A DNA stretch of 36,117 bases from Bacteroidota bacterium (GTDB lineage Bacteria > Bacteroidota > Bacteroidia > Flavobacteriales > Flavobacteriaceae): positions 1-36,117 of the forward strand of contig JADFOK010000026.1 in assembly GCA_022562895.1 (NCBI GenBank), written 5' to 3'. Below the pieces are notes generated by a model, which saw nothing but the letters and a program-made list of their open reading frames with translations, had not been told where the DNA came from and ran no database searches. The first letter of the stretch is position 1, and every line of letters begins with the position of its first letter. Shown here in pieces: positions 7,569 to 15,900 of this stretch. Both the position numbers and the translations under genes were made by a program.

Positions 7569-8904
7569 TTTAGTTGTAGCACTAATAATTACAACAACCA
7601 CACTTTTTGGACAGAAAAAGTATGTAGAATCCTTTGATGCTTCTAAGGATATGATAGTGAAAGTAAATACCTCATATACCAATGTTATTTTTAAAACGTG
7701 GAATAGAAACAAAGTTGAAGTAGAAGCATTTATAGATGATGATTCCTTATCTGAAAGTGAAAAACAAGAACTTTTTGACGATTGGAAGTTTAATGTATTA
7801 GGAAATAGTAAAAGTGTCGTAGTAACATCTAATGAACATGGCCACTGGCAAGGGATGAATTATTCGTATGATTTTGATGGAATGGATTTTAACTATGAAT
7901 TTTTGGCTCCAATATTAGAAAATATTGAGATTCCTGAAATGCCTCCTTTGCTTGAAATGCCTCTTATGCCTGAAATTTTTATTGAAGGACTGAGTGAAAT
8001 GCATTTTGATTATGAACAATTTAAGGAAAATGGAGAAGAGTATATGGAATTATGGGAATCAAAGTTTGAAAAACATTTTGGAAAAGATTTCGAAGAAAAA
8101 ATGGAAGCTTGGGGAAATAAATTTTCCGAACAATGGAATGAAAAAAAGGGAGACAGTATAAGTGCAGTCATTGAAGCCAGGATGAAAGACTGGGAAGAGA
8201 AACATGGAGAAAAAATGGAACATTGGGCGAAAAAAATGGAAGAAAAAGCTGTGATATGGGAAAAACAGGCAGAAGAGATGGAAAAAAAGGCCAAAAAATT
8301 CCAATATCAATATGAAAATGAATATATAAAACTGAAAAAAACGGGTAAAGTAAATAGGACGATAATTATTTGGATGCCGAAAAACACAAAAACCGAGATT
8401 AATGTACGTCACGGTGAATTAAAAATGGCAGATGCTTTTAATGTTAGAGCGACACTAAATTATTCACCATTTTCAGCAAATAGTATTGATGGGGGTTTAA
8501 CCCTCATCAATGCTTCTTATGCCCCTGTTATTGTGAATTTTTGGAAACAAGGCGAATTGATTATTAAGTATGTTGATAATTGTAATGTAAATAAAATAGA
8601 AAATATTAAACTTCAGGCTAATTCTAGTGATGTACGTATAGGAAATATTACTAATACCGCAATTTTATATGGTTCATATGGGATGTTGAAAATTGATAAT
8701 ATTTCTAATTCTTTTGAAAAATTAAAAATAAATCTCGAAAATGCAGATGCTATTATCAAAGTTCCTTCTTCCAACTTTTCATTTAGTTTTAATGGAATTA
8801 AATCTACTTTTAAATATCCAAAATATTTGGACCTTGAAAAATCAAAAGATTTAAGTAAATCTATTACCATCAACGCTTCCTACAGTAATGTAACGTTACA
8901 ATAA
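7540..8904 (+). CDS. Exported DUF4097-like protein with long charged helical insert
   Basis: A 454-residue protein with an N-terminal signal peptide (hydrophobic about residues 11-23, then FGQKK). Residues 28-100 and 270-454 look like the repeated beta-strand region of DUF4097/adhesin-like proteins, with patterns such as TINASYSNVTL near the C-terminus. Between them, about residues 125-265 hold a Met/Pro-rich linker and then a very charged Glu/Lys helix with Trp at 172, 191, 199, 218, 229 and 240, the last three 11 residues apart. I know of no function for this insert. The gene is third in the sigma operon and is probably an output of, or sensor for, that system. The start is the ATG inside the end of the upstream gene, which gives the signal peptide. 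Confidence 0.8.
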   Translation: MNNLIVFKHSLVVALIITTTTLFGQKKYVESFDASKDMIVKVNTSYTNVIFKTWNRNKVEVEAFIDDDSLSESEKQELFDDWKFNVLGNSKSVVVTSNEHGHWQGMNYSYDFDGMDFNYEFLAPILENIEIPEMPPLLEMPLMPEIFIEGLSEMHFDYEQFKENGEEYMELWESKFEKHFGKDFEEKMEAWGNKFSEQWNEKKGDSISAVIEARMKDWEEKHGEKMEHWAKKMEEKAVIWEKQAEEMEKKAKKFQYQYENEYIKLKKTGKVNRTIIIWMPKNTKTEINVRHGELKMADAFNVRATLNYSPFSANSIDGGLTLINASYAPVIVNFWKQGELIIKYVDNCNVNKIENIKLQANSSDVRIGNITNTAILYGSYGMLKIDNISNSFEKLKINLENADAIIKVPSSNFSFSFNGIKSTFKYPKYLDLEKSKDLSKSITINASYSNVTLQ

Positions 8905-8948
8905 AAAATCATCTTGAGCTGTCCGAAAAGGATGCCCAAAATGATTTT
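8905..8948. terminator. Bidirectional terminator-like hairpin
   Basis: AAAATCAT at 8905-8912 pairs with ATGATTTT at 8941-8948. An inner stem continues with TCC (8922-8924) against GGA around a GAAAA loop. The hairpin lies between the convergent ends of the DUF4097-like gene (8904) and the DUF6249-like gene (8972), with A-runs on one side and T-runs on the other, so it could stop transcription from both directions. Confidence 0.6.
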
Positions 8949-8971
8949 AAATAATAAAGCACTTCTTAAAC

Positions 8972-9322
8972 TTAAGCGTCGTTGTTTAACTTTTTAGTTA
9001 AATAAAAGCCCATAAAAAGTCCTAACCCTGCCATTAAGAAAATTGTTCCCGGGTAGGCAATATCTTCTTCTATACCAAGGCTGTGATGTAAAATTCCGGC
9101 TATAAATATTCCGGCACCTATACCCATAAGTAATAAAGCAAAATTTACAACGATAACTTTCCACATTGCTGTTACTCTTCTGCTTTTTCCAAAGAAAATA
9201 GAGGCCTCTGCACCCTTTTCAATTAAAGCTAAACGCTCTTTATTTCTAGATGAAATAAATAAATAAAAAATTCCGAATATTACTCCGAAAATTATACCTA
9301 TAATGATTATTACTCCTCCCAT
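8972..9322 (-). CDS. DUF6249-like small membrane protein
   Basis: A 116-residue protein with three hydrophobic segments: about residues 3-24, 53-80 and 90-108. Between the first two lies a conserved-looking cytoplasmic stretch, RNKERLALIEKGAE. This matches, from memory, the DUF6249 family of small inner-membrane proteins found in Flavobacteria and relatives, often beside a sigma factor gene. Here it is divergent from the second sigma gene. Its likely promoter, TGTAAC-17-CGTC read on the minus strand (9394 down to 9368), has the same form as the sigma gene's own, so it may belong to the same regulon. Function unknown. Confidence 0.8.
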   Translation of the reverse strand: MGGVIIIIGIIFGVIFGIFYLFISSRNKERLALIEKGAEASIFFGKSRRVTAMWKVIVVNFALLLMGIGAGIFIAGILHHSLGIEEDIAYPGTIFLMAGLGLFMGFYLTKKLNNDA

Positions 9323-9367
9323 AATTTTTAATTTTAAGATTGATTATAAAGGTTTGTTTTTATGTAA

Positions 9368-9394
9368 GACGTACTCCATTAAATTTAGGTTACA
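9368..9394 (-). promoter_or_regulatory. Candidate ECF-type promoter of the DUF6249-like gene
   Basis: On the minus strand, TGTAAC (9394-9389) is followed after 17 bases by CGTC (9371-9368). The predicted start of transcription, near 9361, leaves a leader of about 40 bases before the ATG at 9322. The same two elements at the same spacing occur on the plus strand in front of the sigma gene. Confidence 0.55.
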
Positions 9395-9425
9395 TTTATA
9401 TGGATATTTTTTATCAAAGTATTTC

Positions 9426-9452
9426 TGTAACCAACTATATATTAATTACGTC
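9426..9452 (+). promoter_or_regulatory. Candidate ECF-type promoter of the second sigma gene
   Basis: TGTAAC (9426-9431), 17 bases, CGTC (9449-9452). The two TGTAAC elements of the divergent pair point away from each other with 31 bases between them. A weakness is that transcription would start only a few bases before the ATG at 9463, so the message would be almost leaderless. If that is not tolerated, this copy may be an operator instead. Confidence 0.45.
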
Positions 9453-9462
9453 ATACCTTATA

Positions 9463-10050
9463 ATGCATCAAGACACTGACCAATATTATATTTCTAAAAC
9501 ATTGAAAGGAGATTCTCGAGCCTATTCTTTCCTTGTAGAAAAATATCAAAACTTCGTATACACTATTGTTATACGTATGGTTAAAGTAAAGGAAGAAGCT
9601 GAAGAAGTCTCGCAAGATACTTTTATCAAAGCCTTTCAATCGCTTTCGAGTTATAGGGGAGAGTCAAAATTTTCTACCTGGTTATATAGTATTGCATATA
9701 GAAAAGCATTGGACAGAATTAGAAAGAACAATAAAATAAATACTTCAGAATTAATTGAAGAGATCACAGAAAGTAATTTTGAAAGTATTGAAAATGCCTT
9801 ACATTATATACAAGAACAGGAAAGAAATGAAATTATTAAAAAATGTATATTACAATTGAAGGAACAGGAGGCAGCCATAATAACCTTTTATTATTATGAA
9901 GATCTAACAGTAAAAGAAATAGCTAAAATAACCCAACTAACAGAAGATAATATTAAAGTTAAATTACACCGAAGCAGAAAGAAATTATTTTCCTTATTAA
10001 AGTATTTTGTGCTTCCTGAAATAACTATAAGCAATGGAAAAGCCATCTAA
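9463..10050 (+). CDS. ECF-family RNA polymerase sigma factor (second)
   Basis: A 195-residue ECF sigma factor. Region 2 is clear (YSFLVEKYQNFVYTI, then EEAEEVSQDTFIKAFQSL and FSTWLYSIAYRKALDRIRK, about residues 22-95), and region 4 covers about 120-180 (LKEQEAAIITFYYYEDLTVKEIA and VKLHRSRKKLF). I chose the ATG at 9463, which begins MHQDTDQYYI. The frame is open about 120 bases further up, but that extension overlaps the promoter-like motifs and does not look like family sequence. It overlaps the next gene by 17 bases, the same overlap as in the first sigma pair. It is a different lineage from the 6440 sigma factor, judging by the intact region 4 helix. Confidence 0.94.
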   Translation: MHQDTDQYYISKTLKGDSRAYSFLVEKYQNFVYTIVIRMVKVKEEAEEVSQDTFIKAFQSLSSYRGESKFSTWLYSIAYRKALDRIRKNNKINTSELIEEITESNFESIENALHYIQEQERNEIIKKCILQLKEQEAAIITFYYYEDLTVKEIAKITQLTEDNIKVKLHRSRKKLFSLLKYFVLPEITISNGKAI

Positions 10051-10426
10051 AAACATCGACAAACTCACTCAAAAAATTATAAAAGAAGGTGGAATGCACC
10101 AACCCTCAGATTCATTTTTACAAAATGTTATGGAAACTGTATCTCTGCAAACGGTCCAGCAAGAAATCTATAGGCCACTTATTTCAAAAAAAATATGGGT
10201 ATTTATATTAATTACGCTAATTACGATCGTAGTTATACAATATTTAACCCCCCCATTAGAGGAATCATTTTTGAGTCAATTTAATATAGCTGGTAAATTA
10301 TCTTTTGAAAACCCATTCTCCGATGTAAAAATATCAAAAACGATCCTTTACGGGTTTGGTTTTTTAGCATTATTTCTAATACAAATCCCTTTTTTGAAAC
10401 ATTATTTTGAAAAGGATTATCAATGA
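10034..10426 (+). CDS. Probable anti-sigma factor, two-span membrane protein
   Basis: A 130-residue protein with an N-terminal soluble part of about 50 residues (with HQPSDSFLQNVMETV) and two membrane segments at about residues 53-71 and 104-122. No zinc motif is visible. It overlaps the sigma gene by 17 bases and is likely its membrane partner, by position and topology rather than by sequence match. The stop lies 15 bases from the end of the convergent lipoprotein gene. Confidence 0.68.
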   Translation: MEKPSKNIDKLTQKIIKEGGMHQPSDSFLQNVMETVSLQTVQQEIYRPLISKKIWVFILITLITIVVIQYLTPPLEESFLSQFNIAGKLSFENPFSDVKISKTILYGFGFLALFLIQIPFLKHYFEKDYQ

Positions 10427-10441
10427 TAGGGGATACGATAA

Positions 10442-11008
10442 TTAGTACTTCAATAATTCTTTAAGAACATATTCACCATCTTGACCGTGTTCAAATACAC
10501 CTGTAATTACAGCTTGTTCAAAAAGTAATGATTTAAAATAGGGGCATAGTTTCCGACAATCAATTTCAATTTCATTACTTATAAAATAACCAAGTTCATC
10601 GGTACCTGTCACCCAACTAACAACCGAATTACCAAAATGATCGTAACGATTAAGGGGAATATTGAAAAATGTAAATGCACTTACCGGAGTTTCTGAAAGA
10701 ATATCGATGAGCTCATACTCATTTGTAGTGGCACTAGTCCCAGGGTTTTTTATAGTAAATTTAGTAGCGGTTATCTCGTATATTATTGCCGGGGTTGGGG
10801 TGAATCCTATTATTTCATGAACTTCAAAGAAATGATTACTACCAATATTTTCATTTTCCTGAACCAGATAATTGTTAGCTAAAAAAAAACGAGAAGTAGT
10901 TTTGTAATGGTTAACTAATAACGTTACTTCCTCTTGAGTAACACTTCCGTCATCTGCAGCACAAGAAAAAAGGAGTAAAACCGGAATTAAAAGTAATAGT
11001 TTTTTCAT
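10442..11008 (-). CDS. Hypothetical lipoprotein
   Basis: A 188-residue protein that starts at the ATG at 11008. It has a lipoprotein signal peptide (MKKLLLLIPVLLLFSC, lipobox LFSC, lipidated Cys at residue 16) followed by a short acidic linker (AADDGS), so it is probably anchored in the envelope and may be surface exposed. The rest looks like a small beta-rich domain with two close Cys residues (CRKLC) that could form a disulphide or bind metal. I do not recognise the family. A longer reading frame starts 27 bases upstream but would put charged residues before the signal peptide. The gene stands alone, convergent with the second sigma operon. Confidence 0.8.
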   Translation of the reverse strand: MKKLLLLIPVLLLFSCAADDGSVTQEEVTLLVNHYKTTSRFFLANNYLVQENENIGSNHFFEVHEIIGFTPTPAIIYEITATKFTIKNPGTSATTNEYELIDILSETPVSAFTFFNIPLNRYDHFGNSVVSWVTGTDELGYFISNEIEIDCRKLCPYFKSLLFEQAVITGVFEHGQDGEYVLKELLKY

Positions 11009-11227
11009 GATCTTGATTTTAATTAAAAGCCACAATAATCATTCCAGTCAAGTTACATAAAAATAAATTTCAAATCAAGACCAAAATGTAACTATTCTTT
11101 CAATCATCCAAAAAGTTGCCAAGGATCCAATTACATATGCTGGTATTTTTTTGATTAAAACAGGCCAACTTTTTTTATGACAAAAGTCTAATCAATAATA
11201 ATCAACTTCTATAAAGCAGTAAAAAAA
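11009..11227. other. Intergenic region with two inverted repeats
   Basis: This AT-rich gap separates the lipoprotein gene from secA. AGTTACA (11051-11057) and TGTAACT (11087-11093) form a 7-bp inverted repeat resembling the TGTAAC pair at the second sigma gene, but no CGTC follows either copy. AAAAAGTTG (11110-11118) can pair with CAACTTTTT (11166-11174) across a long loop and may be a weak terminator for secA. No small gene is evident. Confidence 0.4.
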
Positions 11228-14200
11228 TTAATCAACTAATACCCAATCTCCCTTGTCTATTAGTGGGATAGCCTGTTTGTATTTAAGTGTTCTATTTTCT
11301 CCACTCATTACATGCTTAATTGTAACTCTCTCATTACGACCTATTTTAGGACGTTCTCTAACAATGGTTTCGGTGATCTGTTGTTGAGGTTGAGTTTTTC
11401 CGGCAGCTTGAGATAGTGCAGTACGTTCCTCCATATTTGGTATCTCGTCTTTTTGAGTTTGCAGATTCTCTTTAGGTCTTACCGAACGTGCCTCTTGAAT
11501 TTGTTGTTGATTCTCTTGAGGTAATTCTCCCTTAAATAAGAACGAAATAACATCTTTATTAACCAATTCAATCATGGCTCTAAACATTTCAAAAGCCTCA
11601 AACTTATAGATTAGTAACGGGTCCTTTTGTTCGTGTACAGCAAGTTGAACAGATTGTTTTAACTCATCCATTTTTCTTAAATGCGTCTTCCAGGCTTCGT
11701 CAATAATGGCAAGGGTAATATTCTTTTCAAAATCTTGTATGAGTTGTTTTCCTTTGGTTTCGTAAGCTTTTTCAAGATCTGTAGAAACATTCAGTGTTTT
11801 TACTCCGTCTGTAAAAGGCACTAGAATTCTTTTGTATTGATCTTTTTGATTTTCGTAAACATTTTTAATGACAGGGAAAGCAATCTCTGCGTTGCGTGTC
11901 ATTTTTTCTTGATAATGGTTAAAAGCTGCTTTATAAACAATTCCAGAAATTTCCTGAAATTCCAAATTCTCGAATTCAGATTTAGAAATTGGGGAACTTA
12001 TAGAAAAATAGCGAATTAACTCAAACTCAAAGTTTTTATAATCTTGAGCAGCCTTGTTCGTTTCTGCAATTACTTCGGCGGTATCATAAATCATATTTGC
12101 AATATCAACACGTAATCGTTCACCATACAAAGCGTGATAACGTCTCTTGTAAACTACTTCTCTTTGGGAATTCATTACATCATCGTATTCCAATAATCGC
12201 TTACGTACCCCAAAATTATTTTCTTCTACTTTTTTCTGGGCACGTTCAATAGATTTCGTTATCATAGAATGTTGGATAACTTCTCCTTCTTTTAACCCCA
12301 TTCTATCCATCATTTTTGCGATACGTTCACTTCCAAACAATCGCATTAAGTTATCTTCTAAAGACACATAAAATTGTGAACTTCCAGGGTCTCCTTGACG
12401 GCCACTTCGTCCACGTAACTGTCTGTCTACGCGTCTTGAATCATGACGCTCAGTACCCACAATAGCAAGCCCTCCAGCTTTTTTAACTTCATCGCTTAGT
12501 TTAATATCTGTTCCTCGACCTGCCATATTAGTGGCAATTGTAACAATACCTGAATTTCCCGCTTCTTCTACAATGACGGCTTCTTTTTTATGAAGTTTTG
12601 CGTTTAGAACGTTATGCGGTACGTTTCTAATACCTAGCATTTTACTTAATAATTCTGATATCTCTACCGAAGTTGTACCAATTAATACCGGTCTTCCTTC
12701 CTTCGAAAGATTAGTAACTTCTTCAATTACAGCATTATATTTTTCGCGCTTCGTTTTATAAATTTTATCTTCACGATCATCGCGCACAACAACTCTATTG
12801 GTTGGAATCTCAATTACATCCAGTTTATAAATTTCCCATAATTCCCCAGCTTCAGTTATAGCTGTACCCGTCATACCAGAAAGTTTACGGTACATTCTAA
12901 AATAGTTTTGCAAAGTAATGGTTGCAAAAGTTTGGGTTGCCGCTTCAATTTTCACATTTTCTTTAGCTTCGATTGCCTGGTGAAGACCATCACTATATCT
13001 GCGACCGTCCATGATACGCCCGGTTTGCTCGTCAACGATCAATACTTTGTTGTCCATCACTACGTATTGCGTGTCTTTTTCAAACAACGAATATGCCTTG
13101 AGCAACTGACTCATAGTGTGGATACGTTCACTTTTTATTCCAAAATCTCGAAATAGCTCTTCTTTTAGATCGGCTTCTTTTTCTATCGAAAGACCTTTTT
13201 CTTCAATCTTGGCAATTTCGAGACCTATTTCGGGCATAACAAAGAAATCCGGGTCGTCTTCTCCCGAGAGGTGATCTATCCCTTTATCGGTTAATTCAAT
13301 CTGATTATTTTTTTCATCAATCACAAAATACAACTCGGTATCTACCTTAGGCATTTCCCTGTTGTTGTCTTGCATATAAAAGTTTTCAGTTTTCTGAAGA
13401 ATTTGTCGTATACCTTCTTCAGATAAATACTTAATTAATGTTTTGTTTTTTGGAACCCCTCTAAATACTCTTAATAATTGGAATCCCCCTTCCTTGGTGT
13501 CTCCTTCTTTAATAAGACGTTTTGCTTCAGCTAAAACACCTGTTAAGTTCTTTTTTTGAAGTGATACAATATCTGCTATTTTTGGTTTTAGCTCGTTAAA
13601 TTCATGGCGATCTCCTTGAGGTACTGGGCCAGAAATAATAAGAGGTGTACGAGCATCATCAATTAATACCGAGTCAACCTCATCTACAATTGCGAAATAA
13701 TGTGGACGTTGCACTAAATCTTGCGGGGTATTAGACATATTATCTCTTAAATAATCGAATCCAAATTCATTATTTGTTCCGTAGGTTATATCCGCATTAT
13801 ATGCTTTTCTACGAGATTCAGAATTAGGTTTGTGATAATCTATACAATCCACACTTAAACCATGAAACTCAAACAATGGTCCCATCCATGCACTATCACG
13901 TTTTGCCAGATAATCATTTACAGTTACCAGGTGTACTCCGTTTCCTGCTAATGCATTAAGATACATTGGAAGTGTGGCAACAAGAGTTTTACCCTCCCCA
14001 GTATGCATTTCTGCAACTTTTCCCTGATGTAGCGCTACACCACCAACGAGTTGCATATCGTAATGAATCATATCCCATTTCACTTCTTTCCCTGCAGCAT
14101 TCCATGAATTGCTCCAAATTGCTTTATCACCATCTAATGTTACATACTCTTTCTCTGCCGAAATTTCCCTGTCAAATTGAGTAGCAGAAACAGTAAGTGT

Positions 14201-14581
14201 ATCGTTATTTTTAAATCGAGTTGCGGTTTCTTTCATTACCGCAAAAGCTTCGGGCAGAAGTTTTTCTAGCGTTTCTATTTCTACTTTATATCTATCGTCT
14301 TTAAGAATATCTATTTTATTGTAGAGGTCTTCTTTATGATTTATATCCTGAGTTTCTTCAGATTCTATTATTAAGTCTTCAATTTGCTGGTGAATCTCTT
14401 TTTGATCTTCTTTTATTAGTGCACGAAATTCATCAGATTTTGCCCTTAGTTCATCTAATGAAAGTTTAGCTGTAGGGACTTCGTGTTTTTTAATTTCATC
14501 CACAATAGGCTGTATTTCACCTATATCTTTTTTGGATTTATCTCCTACAAATATATTTATTACACTATTTAAAATCCCCAT
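11228..14581 (-). CDS. secA: Preprotein translocase ATPase SecA
   Basis: SecA is the motor ATPase that pushes unfolded preproteins through SecYEG. The 1117-residue protein has Walker A GEGKT (195-199), the DEVD box (300-303), VDEQTGRIMDGRRYSDGLHQAIEAKE signature region in the middle, and NMAGRGTDIKL and the arginine-finger region RQLRGRSGRQGDPG in the second motor domain. It is about 200 residues longer than the E. coli protein, with insertions around residues 60-105 and 325-430, typical of Bacteroidota. The C-terminal SEC-C zinc motif is absent, and the protein ends KGDWVLVD after a Gln-rich linker. The ATG at 14581 gives the family start MGILNSVINIFVGDKSKKD. It is probably transcribed alone. 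Confidence 0.98.
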   Translation of the reverse strand: MGILNSVINIFVGDKSKKDIGEIQPIVDEIKKHEVPTAKLSLDELRAKSDEFRALIKEDQKEIHQQIEDLIIESEETQDINHKEDLYNKIDILKDDRYKVEIETLEKLLPEAFAVMKETATRFKNNDTLTVSATQFDREISAEKEYVTLDGDKAIWSNSWNAAGKEVKWDMIHYDMQLVGGVALHQGKVAEMHTGEGKTLVATLPMYLNALAGNGVHLVTVNDYLAKRDSAWMGPLFEFHGLSVDCIDYHKPNSESRRKAYNADITYGTNNEFGFDYLRDNMSNTPQDLVQRPHYFAIVDEVDSVLIDDARTPLIISGPVPQGDRHEFNELKPKIADIVSLQKKNLTGVLAEAKRLIKEGDTKEGGFQLLRVFRGVPKNKTLIKYLSEEGIRQILQKTENFYMQDNNREMPKVDTELYFVIDEKNNQIELTDKGIDHLSGEDDPDFFVMPEIGLEIAKIEEKGLSIEKEADLKEELFRDFGIKSERIHTMSQLLKAYSLFEKDTQYVVMDNKVLIVDEQTGRIMDGRRYSDGLHQAIEAKENVKIEAATQTFATITLQNYFRMYRKLSGMTGTAITEAGELWEIYKLDVIEIPTNRVVVRDDREDKIYKTKREKYNAVIEEVTNLSKEGRPVLIGTTSVEISELLSKMLGIRNVPHNVLNAKLHKKEAVIVEEAGNSGIVTIATNMAGRGTDIKLSDEVKKAGGLAIVGTERHDSRRVDRQLRGRSGRQGDPGSSQFYVSLEDNLMRLFGSERIAKMMDRMGLKEGEVIQHSMITKSIERAQKKVEENNFGVRKRLLEYDDVMNSQREVVYKRRYHALYGERLRVDIANMIYDTAEVIAETNKAAQDYKNFEFELIRYFSISSPISKSEFENLEFQEISGIVYKAAFNHYQEKMTRNAEIAFPVIKNVYENQKDQYKRILVPFTDGVKTLNVSTDLEKAYETKGKQLIQDFEKNITLAIIDEAWKTHLRKMDELKQSVQLAVHEQKDPLLIYKFEAFEMFRAMIELVNKDVISFLFKGELPQENQQQIQEARSVRPKENLQTQKDEIPNMEERTALSQAAGKTQPQQQITETIVRERPKIGRNERVTIKHVMSGENRTLKYKQAIPLIDKGDWVLVD

Positions 14582-14706
14582 TTTTCTTATTCTATTTATT
14601 ACTCAAAATGTAAAATCGATTTATACATTATTTGATTTTACAAAAAAACTGTAAATAAACTACATTGCCAAAGGGTTTTGGTGTTTTTATGAGCTTAATT
14701 TTAAGC

Positions 14707-14730
14707 AAAAAAAAAGTCTCAAAAAGAGAC
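14707..14730 (-). terminator. Rho-independent terminator of the DUF2795 gene
   Basis: Read on the minus strand, GTCTC, a five-T loop and GAGAC form a hairpin followed by nine T residues (A-run at 14707-14715 on the plus strand). It lies 25 bases after the stop codon of the small DUF2795 gene and before secA, so the two are separate transcripts. Confidence 0.8.
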
Positions 14731-14754
14731 CCTTATATGTTTTAAATTTATTGT

Positions 14755-14976
14755 TTAATATTCATCATCATTCCACAGATAATCTTCGTCTGTGGGGTAA
14801 TCGGGCCAAATTTCATTTATTGAATCATATGAATCACCTTCATCTTCAATTGCTTGTAGGTTTTCAACTACTTCTAGTGGGGATCCGGTTCTAATGGCAT
14901 AATCGATTAATTCATCTTTTGTTGCCGGCCAAGGTGCATCACTTAAATAGGATGCTAATTCTAATGTCCAGTACAT
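14755..14976 (-). CDS. DUF2795 small acidic protein
   Basis: A 73-residue protein of the DUF2795 family: MYWTLELASYLSDAPWPATKDELIDYAIRTG type start, with conserved aromatic and acidic residues, then a very acidic tail ending DEDYLWNDDEY. DUF2795 members are small, widespread proteins of unknown function with a helical fold. In Bacteroidota they are commonly found near secA. A good promoter (-33 TTG and -7 TATTTTTG) and a terminator make it a single-gene transcript. Confidence 0.9.
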   Translation of the reverse strand: MYWTLELASYLSDAPWPATKDELIDYAIRTGSPLEVVENLQAIEDEGDSYDSINEIWPDYPTDEDYLWNDDEY

Positions 14977-15001
14977 AGTTCAATAAGTATATAATTTTCT
15001 G

Positions 15002-15031
15002 CAAAAATAATTTTTTAGATTAAAAAGTCAA
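15002..15031 (-). promoter_or_regulatory. Bacteroidota-type promoter of the DUF2795 gene
   Basis: On the minus strand, TTG (15031-15029), 19 bases, then TATTTTTG (15009-15002), a full match to the -33/-7 consensus of Bacteroidota housekeeping promoters. Transcription would start about 20 bases before the ATG at 14976. Confidence 0.65.
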
Positions 15032-15120
15032 GGAAAATCTTGATTATTTATGCATTAATTTTAAGAACGTTTGTAAAAAACTGTAAAACAGTAGTTTACA
15101 ATTTATTTTTTTTTTAGAAA

Positions 15121-15693
15121 TTATAATTTTTTTGGAACCCATTTAATTTCTTTAGCTTGTAAATCCTGTGTCAACTTTCGTGCCAGTACAAATAGGTAAT
15201 CAGATAAGCGGTTTAAATACATCAACACAAGTATATCTAGGGGTTCTTTCTCATTTAAAAAGGTAGCTAAACGTTCAGTACGACGACATACACAACGTGC
15301 TATGTGACAATATGACACAGTTTGATGCCCACCTGGTAAAATAAAGTGTGTCATAAGGGGAAGGTTATCATTCATTTTATCTATTTCAGTTTCAAGTGTA
15401 GCAATATCTTTTTCTTTTATTTTTTCTATTTTTAGGCGGTCCTTTCCACTTCTTAGAGTTGCTTTTTTTGGGTCGGTGGCCAAAATAGCACCTAGTGTAA
15501 ACAACCTATCTTGGATATGAATTAGAATTCCCTTGGTATGAGTGTCAATATCTTGATCTCGAATTAACCCAATATATGAGTTTAATTCATCGACGGTACC
15601 ATAACATTCTATACGTATATGATGTTTTGGGACCCGTGTACCACCAAAGAGTGCTGTGGTTCCCTTATCTCCTGTTTTGGTGTATATTTTCAT
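15121..15693 (-). CDS. Cob(I)alamin adenosyltransferase, PduO type
   Basis: This enzyme transfers an adenosyl group from ATP to cob(I)alamin, making adenosylcobalamin, the cofactor of methylmalonyl-CoA mutase. The 190-residue protein has the N-terminal ATP-binding TKTGDKGTTALFGG (residues 5-18), YGTVDELNSYIG (32-43) and, in the C-terminal half, RCVCRRTERLA and LNRLSDYLFVLAR, all hallmarks of PduO-type (MMAB) enzymes. Its place in the B12 route matches MeaB at 5133. The gene is preceded by the 54-residue membrane protein gene in the same direction with a gap of about 40 bases, so the two may be co-transcribed. Confidence 0.95.
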   Translation of the reverse strand: MKIYTKTGDKGTTALFGGTRVPKHHIRIECYGTVDELNSYIGLIRDQDIDTHTKGILIHIQDRLFTLGAILATDPKKATLRSGKDRLKIEKIKEKDIATLETEIDKMNDNLPLMTHFILPGGHQTVSYCHIARCVCRRTERLATFLNEKEPLDILVLMYLNRLSDYLFVLARKLTQDLQAKEIKWVPKKL

Positions 15694-15735
15694 TTTTGTT
15701 TAATTAATTTGAAATTTTATCACTGAAAAAATTGC

Positions 15736-15900
15736 TTATTCCCTTTTCTTTTTCTTTTCGTAATACATTTTGCGAAAACTCTTTCTTTTACGTTGTTTAT
15801 GTTTTTTGGTATTGTATGTATTCCAAAAGTAGAGTAATGCTAATAGCATGAATCCGCCTATGACTAATAGAATTGGATTGGAGAGGTCAATGAAAGCCAT
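15736..15900 (-). CDS. Small single-span membrane protein (54 residues)
   Basis: A short frame with a clean ATG at 15900 and a TAA stop. The protein has a short N-terminus (MAFIDLSNP), one membrane helix (about residues 9-26, ILLVIGGFMLLALLYFW) and a strongly basic tail of about 28 residues (many Lys and Arg, ending KKKKRE). The positive tail predicts an N-out/C-in orientation. Similar short proteins are common in Flavobacteria, and I know of no function. It lies about 40 bases upstream of the adenosyltransferase gene and could be co-transcribed with it. The length is below usual gene-calling cutoffs. Confidence 0.8.
   Translation of the reverse strand: MAFIDLSNPILLVIGGFMLLALLYFWNTYNTKKHKQRKRKSFRKMYYEKKKKRE

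Noticed and set aside
8010..8412. Two Phe/Ser-rich minus-strand frames opposite the DUF4097-like gene
   Set aside because: They mirror the Glu/Lys-rich insert (GAA/AAA codons read as TTC/TTT) and are an artefact of base composition.
9340..9462. N-terminal extension of the second sigma factor
   Set aside because: It overlaps the divergent promoter motifs, has a non-ATG start and lacks sigma-like sequence; the ATG at 9463 fits the family.
5133..15693. B12 gene cluster
   Set aside because: MeaB and the adenosyltransferase share a pathway but are about 9 kb apart with unrelated genes between, so they are not one operon.
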